This document shows positions 11,941 through 20,922 of a stretch of 64,000 nucleotides of DNA, in pieces. The notes beneath the pieces are model-generated. The model worked only from the letters and a program-made list of their open reading frames with translations, was not told where the DNA came from and did not search any database. Source of the DNA: Corticium candelabrum (taxonomy: Eukaryota; Porifera; Homoscleromorpha; Homosclerophorida; Plakinidae); NCBI RefSeq assembly GCF_963422355.1, contig NC_085099.1:3945820-4009819 (forward strand), given 5' to 3'. Position numbers and translations under genes: made by a program. Numbering within the stretch: the first letter of the stretch is position 1; each line of letters begins with the position of its first letter.

Positions 11941-14900
11941 CGGACTACCGCCGTGGCTTAGTGGTTAGCGACAATGGCTACCACTCCATGGTTTGGGGGT
12001 TCAAACCCCAGTGACGACAGTAAATTGTGAAACTTGTATGTCTTTCTTTCTCATGTTTCTCTAGCTTTATCCATGAGACTGTGACTCGTTTCAGTCGTTG
12101 GGGAGTTTCTGTGGTCTGGCGAACGGTCCGTTGGCGATGGCGTCCAGTGCTTTCCTGGTGGTCGTTGATATCCGCTGGGCGTGCTGTATCGAGTACGCGG
12201 TCACCGTGGTGCCTGCAATCTATATCGAATTGGCTAGTCATTGATCGCCGTATGGACTACACGGAAACATGTACCCCGCTGGGCTCACCTGACGGGTTGG
12301 TGGGCGCTCAGATGGGGGTAAAGACCCCACTTGCCCATTATGGAGGGGCATAATGACACATCGGACTACACTGATCGACACAATCAGGTGGCCTCCATCA
12401 TTCACTGGGATGTTTGTCGTCATTTTGGGGTTCCAGTGGAGAGCAGATGGTACCGACATCATCCTGATAGGCTTGTGGAGACGGATGACATTACTATAAT
12501 GTGGGATACCACCATCCCCACTGCAAGGAAGATCAAAGCCAATCGTCCAGACATCTGTCTCAGAAATAAGAAGACAAACACTTGTCTTCTTATTGATATC
12601 AGCTGTCCAGCTGATGGCAACATTGGCAAGAAACATGCTGAGAAGTTGGCAAAGTACAGCGACTTGCGAGTGGAGATAAGCCGCACGTGGCATTGTCAAA
12701 CACTGATGGTTCCGGTGGTCTTGGGAGCTTTGGGCACAGTGCATGCAGGTATTGCACGGTGGCTGGACATTATTTCAGGTCATCACAACCTGCAGCGCTT
12801 ACAGAAAACAGTGCTTCTGGGATCTACTCGGATCCTTTGTAAAGTCATGTCTTCTTTCTAGACAGCCGTGATGGTCTAAGTATTTCTGAAGGAGGGTTTG
12901 CTTCCGGTACTTGTAATAGACTTTACAAACCAGACTGATCTGGTTGAGCACAACATAATAATAATATGGCTAGTCATTGATCGCCGTGTGGACTACACAG
13001 AAACATGTACCTCGCTGAGCTCACCTGCCAGGTTGGTGGGAGCCAAGATGGGGGTAAAGACCCCACTTGCCCATTATGGAGGGGCATAGCGACACATAAT
13101 AATTTGCACTGAGCAACCGCCTGTGGACATGAAAGAGACCTACGGATGGCTAAAGGCTGCAAATCTTCCTGCTGCAACCAAGGGACTGGTTGTTGCTGCT
13201 CAAGACCAAGCTCTTCGGACTCGGTACTATGAGCGCAAGATTCTACATCGTGATGTCAGTCCTACTTGCCGCATGTGCAGTGTAGGCCTGGAAACAGTCG
13301 ACCACATTGTGGCAGGCTGTAGTGCTTTGGCACCGATGGACTACACTGATCGACACAATCAGGTGGCCTCCATCATTCACTGGGATGTTTGTCGCCATTT
13401 TGGGGTTCCAGTGGAGAGCAGATGGTACCGACATCATCCTGATAGGCTTGTGGAGACGGATGACATTACGATGATGTGGGATACCACCATCCCCACTGCC
13501 AAGAAGATCAAAGCCAATTGTCCAGACATCTGTTTCAGAAATAAGAAGACAAACACTTGTCTTCTTATTGATATCAGCTGTCCAGCTGATGGCAACATTG
13601 GCGAGAAACATGCTGAGAAGTTGGCGAAGTACAGCGACTTGCGAGTGGAGATAAGCCGCACGTGGCATTGTCGAACACTGGTGGTTCCGGTGGTCTCGGG
13701 AGCTTTGGGCACAGTGCATGCAGGTATTGCACGGTGGCTGGACATTATTCCAGGTCATCACAACCTGCAGCACTTACAGAAAACAGTGCTTCTGGGATCT
13801 ACTCGGATCCTCATGTCTTCTTTCTAGACAGCCGTGATGGTCTAAGTACTTCTGAAGCAGGGTTTGCTTCTAGTACTTGTAATAGACTTTACAAGCCAGA
13901 CTGATCTGGTTGAGCATGACAATAAATATTGAATATATTTTCCTTCGCACTAATAGTGCAGTTCCCTCACGGGGCAACAGAAAAAATACAGAAACAAAAA
14001 CAAAGACACTATTTAAAACACAGTAACTACAGATTAAATACACAAATAAATAGACAATACATATTCATTAGAATTAGAGTAAATGTACAAATTAGTGATT
14101 GTAGCCAACAAGACCATTAATTGCTTACAACTCAATGAACGCTACAATGTAAAAATGCAAAGCTCAGTCCGCAGGTTGGGTCCGGGCTCCCGACTGCAGT
14201 CCGTTTCTGTACAGTCTACTACACGTATGATCACACCTCTGCTAAGCAGCTGTTAGCCATATTGTTAAAGCTAAATACTGAATTAAAAATACTGAATTAA
14301 TAATTACTATTGGACAACAATACATAACTACACTGCCTGAAAGACTATAAAAATTTCTTAATTAAGAATGAAGTTGCTCTACTATGAAGTTCAGACACAA
14401 ACATACGTATATTCATATCAAATTAAGTCTCCTGTGGCATTTGTAGTCTACACCGTACATATACCACTGCTTGCATAATACTAATAAAATAGTTGCTCTC
14501 AGCTTCTATTTGAAATCTTCTGGCTTGTGCGGAACATAAATATATTAAGTAACGTAACTACCTTTCCACAATGACATCATCAAATTACATGAAACATTCA
14601 CCCCAAGTATGCCAAAAGCTATTGATTAGCTAATTAGACAAGTAAACAGCAAATTACTGAGGACACAAGACAAGCTAGGTAAGCAATTGGGCTAAAATAG
14701 ACATCTACTACATACTCAGATAGATATACTATAATACTTTATACAACATACTTACTATATATACCATACATATATATTTTAGAATACATATCTACTATAT
14801 ATAGTGCCTTCCATAAATTTGTGTGAAATCTAACTTATTACAAATTCTACAAGTAATCCCTAATGTTATACTGCATAATCTGCAATCAGTTGTCTTACTT

Positions 14901-15410
14901 TTAAGACACGATTCTATATGTTAATTAATTAAACTACACAGAGAACATCAATGCCATGCATGCACAGAAAGCATGCACAGAAAGTATGCAGTAGCATGCA
15001 TGACTAGCTAATTAAACTGCAGCGACCAGAATCAGTGTGTTTTTACTATAGTTTGGTTTCAAACGGAACTATCACTCCAAACGTGCCACATCAAACAACT
15101 TATCAAACAGTGGTCTGACTTATTAATTGACATAAATGTCTACTACAAAGTAAATTAATCAAATTTACCTCTCGCCCCCAGACACTAATTGTTTTTACCG
15201 CAAGTGTTTACGTCTCTGTATACCTGAAAGTGGCCGTACAACGTGCAGGACGACGCCAATACATTGTAATCTGTCTCCTCAATACGAATTCGCCTCTTCC
15301 AAGTCCGCAGGCCGTTGTCCACCCCAACCAGTTGCCATCCGTTCGACGTTTGAAGAGGAATTGTCTTGGACGATACCGATACAAGTAGATACTCGAAACA
15401 CTGACTTTAT
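4265..15410 (-). CDS. Multi-START-domain lipid-binding protein
   Basis: A long minus-strand gene of at least 17 exons. The C-terminal START domain is clear: RKSFSDKGVNVFRRV and GQPIFW near 5950-6005, VLEFDIEVVWQAVRNPFTRL at 5770-5858, CFIKQSRDLLVLSCEKRN near 4775-4855, then exon 4461-4688 (FLAYRSVQHNSCPVDP; GWGLELCDING) and last exon 4265-4390 (FDPGSHLPSVILNFVTKH, stop TAG). A second START is spread over 9936-10031 (ALALDGWVKMGHIE), about 9045-9237 (VSVPIRYAVKYLWDTKHQTQW), 8945-8985 and 8760-8890 (PVWPLNGQDFCLLV). A probable third lies at the N-terminus, exons 15224-~15405 (NGWQLVGVDNGLRTWKRR), 11686-11861 (DLPDWDYTRGQTSLVSEE) and 11491-11618 (GHIRMRRFW). START domains bind sterols, phospholipids or ceramides in a hydrophobic pocket. 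The ligand here is unknown. A Ser-rich linker (KDDDTLSSSSSGSEPSSLP) lies near 6850-6930. Start codon and some middle exons are unresolved. Confidence 0.75.
6367..6455. mobile_element. Foldback element A, 89 bp, 9-bp target duplication
   Basis: Inverted arms of about 40 bp (TAGCCTTGCACCAGACCC at the left, reverse complement of GGGTCTAGTACGAGGCTA at the right) meet around CCCCCCCATATGGG. The element is bracketed by perfect 9-bp direct repeats ATAAAAATA at 6358-6366 and 6456-6464. It carries no coding capacity. It lies in an intron of the multi-START gene. Long inverted arms plus a 9-bp target duplication resemble Mutator-like non-autonomous elements (inference). Confidence 0.85.
7075..7163. repeat. 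(CA)n microsatellite
   Basis: About 44 CA units in an intron of the multi-START gene, followed by a degenerate CAG/CAA trinucleotide stretch to about 7222. Confidence 0.97.
7239..7382. mobile_element. Foldback element B, 144 bp
   Basis: Nearly the whole element is an inverted repeat. TAGCCTCGCCCCCAGACCCA on the left pairs with the reverse complement of the right end (TAGCCTTGTCCGCAGACTCA), and the arms run about 70 bp to the centre at CTCCCGTGAGGTTGAG. Flanks ACAAGAGT (7231-7238) and ACTAGAGT (7383-7390) match at 7 of 8 bases and look like an imperfect target duplication. The ends resemble those of the elements at 6367 and 7660. Confidence 0.78.
7660..7849. mobile_element. Foldback element C, 190 bp, 9-bp target duplication
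   Basis: Arms of about 67 bp: TAGACTCGTACCCAGTCC... on the left is mirrored by ...GGACTGGGTACGAGTCTA on the right, both running through GGCACGTGCTTTTTGTTCCAC. A 39-bp internal block (CTCCACGTGTTTTGGCACGT) is duplicated in direct orientation inside the left arm. The perfect 9-bp direct repeat CATCACACC stands at 7651-7659 and 7850-7858. No coding capacity. The terminal motif TAGnCTCGTACC is shared with element A. Confidence 0.88.
9474..9606. mobile_element. Foldback MITE, 133 bp
   Basis: GTTATCGTATGAT at 9474-9486 is matched by ATCATACGATAAC at 9594-9606. The inverted similarity continues imperfectly inward (GTGCTACATGGCTTTTAC against the complement of CTGCTAAAACCCATATAGCA, and GAGGGGTAGGGTT against AAACCCCTCTC). 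No open frame and no obvious target duplication. It sits in a multi-START gene intron. Confidence 0.65.
11888..11940. repeat. (AAT)n microsatellite
   Basis: About 17 ATA/AAT units directly abutting the 5' end of the tRNA-headed SINE. Confidence 0.95.
11941..12354 (+). mobile_element. tRNA-derived SINE
   Basis: The 5' end contains an RNA polymerase III internal promoter: A box TGGCTTAGTGG at 11954-11964 and B box GGTTCAAACCC at 11998-12008, 33 nt apart, as in a tRNA gene. The acceptor-stem pairing of a real tRNA is lacking and the unit runs on for about 400 bp, so it is a SINE head and not a tRNA gene. Its 3' portion (12227-12354, with GGGGTAAAGACCCCACTTGC) occurs again at 12964-13097. The length, head and recurrence support a mobile SINE. 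The family name is unknown. Confidence 0.75.
12355..12961 (+). mobile_element. Non-LTR retrotransposon 3' end, copy 1 (5'-truncated)
   Basis: Encodes the C-terminal tail of a LINE reverse transcriptase protein: YTDRHNQVASIIHWDVCRHF, RPDICLRNKKTNTCLLIDIS and EKLAKYSDLRVEISRTW, followed by a short 3' untranslated region ending in an (ATA)n tail at about 12950-12965. This corresponds to the restriction-like endonuclease-type C-terminus of R2/NeSL-like elements (PDI...D...EK..KY.DL..EI...W; recall). It begins abruptly after the SINE and lacks the zinc finger present in copy 2. Inactive fragment. Confidence 0.75.
12962..13104 (+). mobile_element. SINE 3' segment, second copy
   Basis: GGCTAGTCATTGATCGCCGT...GGGGGTAAAGACCCCACTTGCCCATTATGGAGGGGCATAGCGACACAT repeats the 3' 130 bp of the SINE at 12229-12360 with a few substitutions. 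It lies between the two LINE fragments. Confidence 0.75.
13105..13930 (+). mobile_element. Non-LTR retrotransposon 3' end, copy 2
   Basis: A 234-residue open frame (13123-13827) carries a LINE C-terminus. It includes the zinc-binding CRMCSVGLETVDHIVAGCSA (C-x2-C...H...C), then HRQ-type helix sequence and the nuclease-like block CPDICFRNKKTNTCLLIDIS, with EKLAKYSDLRVEISRTW and a VVPVVSGALGTV segment. It is about 95% similar to copy 1 over 13337-13910 and extends 230 bp further 5'. The tail reads TTGAGCATGACAATAAATATTGAATAT. Only the 3' end is present, so it cannot move by itself. Confidence 0.8.
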
Positions 15411-15429
15411 ATTAAGATGTTACCTTCAA

Positions 15430-16680
15430 CAGGACAGAAACTGTCGGTAGATGACAGCTTTGACCGTCACCCATTTGTATCACACGTGATGCCTTAACTT
15501 AATTAATTTAGACGCAAGTGCACGTGAGCTGTACTGCACTGCGGTGGGGTGTCGGACGTAATGCGTGCGGTCCATGTCATCGTGTTACATAAAATTTGTA
15601 AAGACAGAAATTTCAAATGCTCGAGAAAATGACAAATTTCAGACAGATCGTACTCAACGCATGCGCAATTGAGTAACGGAAGAGCTCTGTGACTGTACAT
15701 ATATAGCGCACTCACATTGTAAAAAACCCTAACTGTTATTTCAGTAATTCTCATGTTAGAGCACATTTCTTCTACAACAGCTCCATTAATATCTCTGTTA
15801 ACTGAGTCTCTTTGTATGGCCAACAAGTCAGGTACAGTCATAGCTACAGTAAGCAATATAGTGTCACATAGTAATAGTAAAGCAAACCAGTCTAGATATT
15901 GTGTGACTTATTGTACAGTTTTAACAATAATTAAGCAGCTAAACTTGACACAAATTCCATCTGAGGGTTGCCTCATCTCTTGCCTGTTCTCACAGTTTTC
16001 CTGCAAAACATAGCCAAATGCTGTTACTGGAAGCACAAGCAAAATTGCTGCAGACTGTACTCAATGAGATCATAAATCTAATTGACAATCACATTAGTAA
16101 ATCATAAATTTTAATTGAAAGCAAAAAATTTCAGTGTTTTTAGTTGTAAGTAACATCTGAAGATGCCGTAAAATGCTAACCTGGATATTGGTACACTAAG
16201 CAAGTTTAGTCAACTTCAGATGTCAGTAAGATTTACTCGAAGATAGAAACATGCACTTTTACTTAGTTTTCTAAACAAGAATTGTACTTGGCATGTTTCA
16301 AGATTTAATTAAATTAAAAACTAAATTAGTTTCCAAACTGCAAGATTTACAGTGAGGGCACTTTCACACTACCACTGATAAAAAATCAAAGTCAAAAGCA
16401 AGACAAATGAAGCTAAACTAGATATATGTTTGCCACATACTGACCTAACTGTTTATGTTCAGTTAGGTATGACTGCTTTCTTAGCATTATCCGAACTTGT
16501 CATGTAGAATGGAGTACAAAAGTGTATTATGAGTATACAATGGCAAAGAAAGAATCCAAAAACATTGATGGACACAAAAGCCTTACAATAAATGCACATT
16601 ACCTTACAAATGCTAACTTACGCTGAACTACCAGCTCCTCCTCTTTAAATTAGTACTTCTCTGTCTGTGTCCTATACTAC
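15430..16680. other. Intergenic region upstream of the multi-START gene
   Basis: AT-rich sequence between the 5' end of the minus-strand multi-START gene and the transposon nest. The promoter of that gene should lie in the first few hundred bases (15430-15750), where CACGTG occurs at about 15483 and 15520. No convincing TATA box, coding frame or RNA gene was recognised. Confidence 0.5.
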
Positions 16681-16703
16681 CCAGTGTTTCACCAATATTG
16701 GTA

Positions 16704-17180
16704 CAGTAGTCCCTCCCAAGTGCAACCACTCTCATCTGCAACCACCTCCTATTTACGACCATGTGCACATCAGCTGTGCACCGGCCAAATTTGTATAGCA
16801 GCTGTACCTCTTATTAGCGACCACCTCCATAATGCGACCAGTGACCTCTAAAACGTGTGAGATGCACCTCTGTTAGCGTCCAACCAGGCCTCTGCGCATG
16901 TTCAAAATTGGCGAACACAAAATCCGGGAAGGGCGCGTCTACAACTACTCTTGGAAGCTGTTTGGTACAGTATGTCTCAGAAGTGCAGATGTGGAAGACG
17001 GTACTGAGGTAAACCTTGGTGATGATGATCGCGATGAATATCTGTCTGAGAGGGAGGCTGCTGTCTACCCTACGCCAACTTAGGAACTTGCAGAAGTCAA
17101 GTAAGCATGTCAAATGTACATCTCCGTTTACAACCAATTTTGACGGGCTTTTAGGGTGGTGTAAATGGGAGGGACCACTG
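16704..17180. mobile_element. pogo/Tigger-like MITE, 477 bp
   Basis: Terminal inverted repeats CAGTAGTCCCTCCCAAGTGC (left) and, on the other strand from the right end, CAGTGGTCCCTCCCATTTAC. Both are flanked by TA (16702-16703 and 17181-17182), the target duplication of Tc1/mariner-pogo elements. Short direct GCGACCACCTC/GCAACCACC motifs repeat near the ends. Internal frames are not recognisable transposase. It interrupts the hAT remnant: joining the flanks restores ATTGGTATCGGTATC. Confidence 0.85.
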
Positions 17181-17443
17181 TATCGGTATCATCTAAATTT
17201 TGCTTGCTGATACCTCACACTGGTCTGACACCACAGGGGTTAACTAACGGATGTGGTTCTATTATGGCAACTCCTGGAAGTGACATTTGGTCTTGCTTCG
17301 CAATCTCAGCAGTAGAAAATAGTAAGGCATTGTGTAAAATTTGCTCAGAAAGCGTTTTGAGAGGTGGGACAAGTTCAAGAACTTACAATAACTCAAATCT
17401 TAGAAAACACCTCTAGACAAATTACCCTGACAAGTATAGGGGA

Positions 17444-17884
17444 GCATTCGATTTGCTGTTCTAGAACTGAAACTGAGGGTGTGTTGCAACTGTTGGAACT
17501 GACAGAACCAGAACTAAATTAAACAAAAAATCTGCTTTGTGAACCAGAACTGCTAACCAAAACAATCTCAACGCCTACTACGGCTTCATGAGTTACCAAT
17601 CCATCCACCAGAGCGACTTCAGCAGTCAACAGCACCCTTTCGTTGACCTTGTGATGAATGCCAATCTTCCTCAAACAGAGCGATAGAGTGCATAAACTAT
17701 CAGTATTGCTGTCTGTAAAATAGTGCACCATCATATTTCAGGAACTTTGCAGAAAAGTGGCATGTCAGTTCCAGCTCCTTGGATAGAACTGTCAGAACCA
17801 CTTCAAACAGTTTCAGAACTAAATCAAATGCGATTTCCTTCAGTTCCAGCAGTTCAACTGCCACAACTGCAAATCGAACACACT
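17444..17884. mobile_element. Dispersed MITE-like repeat, copy 1
   Basis: About 440 bp that is closely similar to 55395-55850. The left end reads GCATTCGATTTGCTGTTCTAG and the right end, on the other strand, GTGTTCGATTTGCAGTTG, so the unit has inverted termini centred on TTCGATTTGC. The interior is rich in short palindromes of the GGAACTG/CAGTTCC type. No coding capacity. It lies in the hAT remnant just after the broken BED finger. hAT affiliation is an inference from the termini. Confidence 0.75.
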
Positions 17885-18229
17885 AGGCTGCGTGTGGATA
17901 TAGAAAAGAAGTGTAAGCAATGCATAAAGGGCAGCAGTACGACTTTAATCATCTGTCCCCAAGCTCGAGAACTTCATCGTCTTATCGGGGAGATGGTTGC
18001 CGTAGACAAGTAAAAGTAGTAATGTTGTGGTAAAGACAAAGCTTTTATTTTGAATCAATACTCTTCCTGATTTAACAGTTAATACTACAACAAAGTATTG
18101 AAATGTCAGTATTAGTATTGGTACTGGCCGATACTTGGAAACCGAGGATTTGGTATGGGTAGTATCAGCAAGACTTGATGTCAGTGGAACAATACTAATA
18201 CCACACTTCTTTGAAAGAACAGTATGTCT

Positions 18230-18735
18230 TCAATCACTCATACGTCCTGGCACTCCTATTTGAAAGAGGCCGTTTTCAAGGAAATAGGCTACATAAACTT
18301 CTGACAGGTTTCATTAAATAAATATAATAGGTAACCACAGCCACTTTGCCACAAGAATGTATTAGCAGCTCAAAATAGACAAAAATACCTATCAGAAGGG
18401 ACCATTCCAAGACACTGCATGACATGGTTCAGGAAGTTAGACAATTAATAATATCCTTTCCTATTAGCAAACTATTATTACGAATTACTGTATGTACTGT
18501 GAACATTTATACACAAGTTAGGACAACATGTAGCATGCTCCACCTAGTAGCTACTAACACAAACCTGAGTGCAATCTGATATACAACAAACTCTTACCAA
18601 ACATAAAACAATAACTTGCCTACCATACCTTTACTTTAGCATTCAACATCCTTTAGTTGTTAATTAAACTAAAAAAACTATTAGTAATGCAAAAATATTT
18701 ATGGTATGAGCATTGTAATCAACCACAGTTTAGTT
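18230..18735. other. Intergenic, 3' of the sFRP gene
   Basis: AT-rich sequence between the hAT remnant and the sFRP coding region. It may include the 3' untranslated region or a small terminal sFRP exon. Nothing else is recognised. Confidence 0.4.
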
Positions 18736-18853
18736 TTCTCATCTAGACTGTAGAGTACACATGTTGCATCTCACGTATTTTATGCAGTATTTAAATATTT
18801 CTGGCAACACAAACTGTAACACTAGCCTGGCTTGGCTATAAAATAACACATAC

Positions 18854-20464
18854 CTGATTCTGTATTTCCTCGGTTTTTTCCCTATTTGCTTTGGAGGTGG
18901 TACTGGGACTCCATTGCTTATCGGCTCTTCCTGTTTCGTTCTCTGTTTTTCCAGTTTCCTCAACCATTTTGGAATTTCGGTATCCAGTCTGTCTTCCCAC
19001 TCTGCTACTAAGCTATTAGAAGGCAGTAATAGTCTGTCCCTTGTGATGTCTTCATAGCCACAAATGAGATAGGTTTTGCCAGTGTCCATCTTGGGGCAGC
19101 TACATTTGTTAACACCATTCGTCCACAACTCTGTTATTCCAGTCACAGTTGTAGCCATCGGTACAGAGCTTTGGTTGAAGATCTTTTGAAGTTGAAGTTG
19201 AATAACTTTCTTACCATTCCTTCGTTTGAATTTCAACATCTGGCCTTTTATAGCTGTTAGAAAACGTATGATATACTTACATGCATACTTCCTAATCAAA
19301 GATAAAATACCAAAAACAAAGTTCCCATTTCTGTAGTTTCTGAAGTTGGCTCTGATTCGTTTGGGGCATTTCTCACACCGCGTTTTCACTTTCGGTGGTT
19401 CTGTTACAGGCTTCCGTAGCTCTTCAGTTGGGGTAGGAGATGGCACCTCTGGTGAGGTTGGACTAACAGTTGTGGGATCCATTGCCGTTATGGTTCCTAT
19501 AACACAGGTGTTGCTATACCGCAAGCTACGCTCTCTGTGCTCAGTTTGTTTGCGGAATTAAAACCTGTAGAAAGGGTCTGCCCATGCGGAAGTGCCAATG
19601 TCAATATTATCATTCTACCTGGTCATGTACCAAACAGCCGATACTCGAGCTTGCGTATAATGAACAGACTAAACTATCTGGGAACAGCTCCAGCTCAGAC
19701 CGGCAGTCTATTCTGGTCAACAGAAATATAGCAATCTGCTAGAAGCCTCTCAGGAGAGCCGCCCGTTACACGTCAACCATCGCGACCGCAGATATCTGAC
19801 CCCTAGTGACACGAGCCGACATGCGACCGCTGTACAACAACGTTTACGTTACACACATAAATCGACCGGTTGAAAAATACGGGTAGCCATGAAACCCTGT
19901 TCAGTGATTCTCTTCTTCAACAAACTATCATAACTTTTATTTAATTATAACAACTCCACCTTGCGTGTCTGCCGTTGGTTGAGGGCTTGTTTTTTTCATA
20001 TCCGTCGGTATACACAGGGCATCGGCCACGTCTGGAAAGTTGTTGCAGTTCAGTCGCCCGTCATAGCTATCGTCCCACCGCACATTAGCGAATTGCCTCA
20101 TCACCGAGTCACAGCCGGCACGTGCACTCTCACATACATTGCGACAAGGTTTCAACACTAGTTCGAAATCTCCACGTTTGAAACAGACCGGAGCGTGTAC
20201 AGCGCACATAAAGAAGCTGAGATACGACGAACAGTTCCTTTCGATTAGCTGCACGAAATGACCGAATAGGCGACTGGCTTCCTTTTGACTCGAGTGGCCA
20301 ACAAAGTTTGGCATCATCGTCCGTTTGTATCCGTGGTTGTAACAGATATTGAAATGTCGCACGTCGAGTGGTTCGCAGCGAGGAGTGTCGTCGAAGAATG
20401 AACCAAACGCCCCCAACTTGAAGAAAAGTGTAAACACAACGATTACGTATACACGCGTCAACAT
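18854..20464 (-). CDS. Secreted Frizzled-related protein (CRD + netrin-like domain)
   Basis: sFRPs are secreted modulators that bind Wnt ligands or Frizzled receptors. Three exons join in phase: 19960-20464, 19311-19496 and 18854-19253 (about 363 residues). The start at 20464 gives a signal peptide (VYVIVVFTLFFKLGAFG). An earlier in-frame ATG at 20497 would place 11 residues before it. The Frizzled cysteine-rich domain spans about Cys30 to Cys151 and has all ten cysteines (RCEPL, NICYNHGY, NCSSYLSFFMC, VCFKRGDFE, PCRNVCESARAGC, NCNNFP, LCIP). A Thr/Pro/Ser linker with TRCEKCPKRIRANF leads into an NTR-like domain (AIKGQMLKFKRRNGKKVI, KCSCPKMDTGKTYLICGYED, LLLPSNSLVAEWEDRLD) and a basic C-terminus (KKPRKYRIR). 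The donor at 18853 implies a last small exon. Without splicing the frame would run to 18739. No transmembrane segments follow the CRD, so it is not a Frizzled receptor. Confidence 0.88.
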
Positions 20465-20922
20465 GACTATGTCCTCTACAGAGTCGACGACTACCACGAC
20501 GGAGAGCTTCGAGGTTGTGGGAATACCAAGCTGGACGCGTAAACTTAATAGAAGTTGGGCGGATCTTGATTGGTAGCTATGCCCAGCCTACTTCGCGCCA
20601 CATAAACATGATAGGAAGGGGATTAGAAAGCGCCGCCACAGCGGGTCGTTATCATAATTGATCGGCTTGTTAAATAGCCACTTCGGCACGTGCGCAAATT
20701 CAACAACTGACTGACTAACTGCGTGAGAATTTGTTCAGACACACAGCCATCCGCTGTTGTTTAAAGCTAATGCTACATGTTCATTCGTTAATCTCTCTAA
20801 TAGAGTGCTCTGCATAATAAGTACACACCCAACAACAGGAAAGTAGTTCTAGTGTGCATTGTAGGGCTCCTGTAGGCTGCAACAGCAACGTTTTACTACA
20901 TATACGTGTGATGCACTAAACC
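20465..20922. other. Intergenic between sFRP and SYCP1
   Basis: Contains the presumed sFRP promoter (upstream of 20464 on the minus strand) and the 3' flank of SYCP1. CACGTG lies at about 20688. No other feature is recognised. Confidence 0.45.

Larger units (their letters stand above)
11880..15180 (-). other. Large intron of the multi-START gene carrying retroelements
   Basis: No START-gene exon is seen between the acceptor at 11861 and the donor at 15224. The left 2 kb is filled by the AAT repeat, SINE and LINE fragments listed separately. The remaining 13930-15180 is AT-rich, with no reading frame, RNA gene or repeat that I could recognise. Confidence 0.55.
16682..18200 (+). mobile_element. 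hAT-type transposon remnant with BED finger, interrupted by two MITEs
   Basis: The left end CAGTGTTTCACCAATATTGG resembles hAT termini (CAGTGTTTCACC..., recall). After the nested pogo-like MITE the sequence resumes as TCGGTATCATC...GCTGATACC. It then encodes a BED zinc finger, SDIWSCFAISAVENSKALCK, followed by a second Cys and LRKHL, at about 17265-17416. A TAG at 17414-17416 breaks the frame (HL-stop-TNYPDKYRGAF). The second inserted repeat follows at 17444. Beyond it a short frame with LHRLIGEMVAV (to 18013) may be transposase. Palindromic GTATTGGTACTGGCCGATAC near 18110-18140 is typical of hAT subterminal sequence. The right end is degraded and not fixed. Confidence 0.6.

Noticed and set aside
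11941..12020. A tRNA gene
   Set aside because: A and B boxes are present, but the acceptor stem and anticodon arm do not pair and the unit continues for about 400 bp with a repeated 3' part. A SINE head explains it better.
16814..17137. A 107-codon minus-strand frame as transposase
   Set aside because: It lies wholly inside the pogo-like MITE, ends near both termini and shows no DDE or helix-turn-helix motif.
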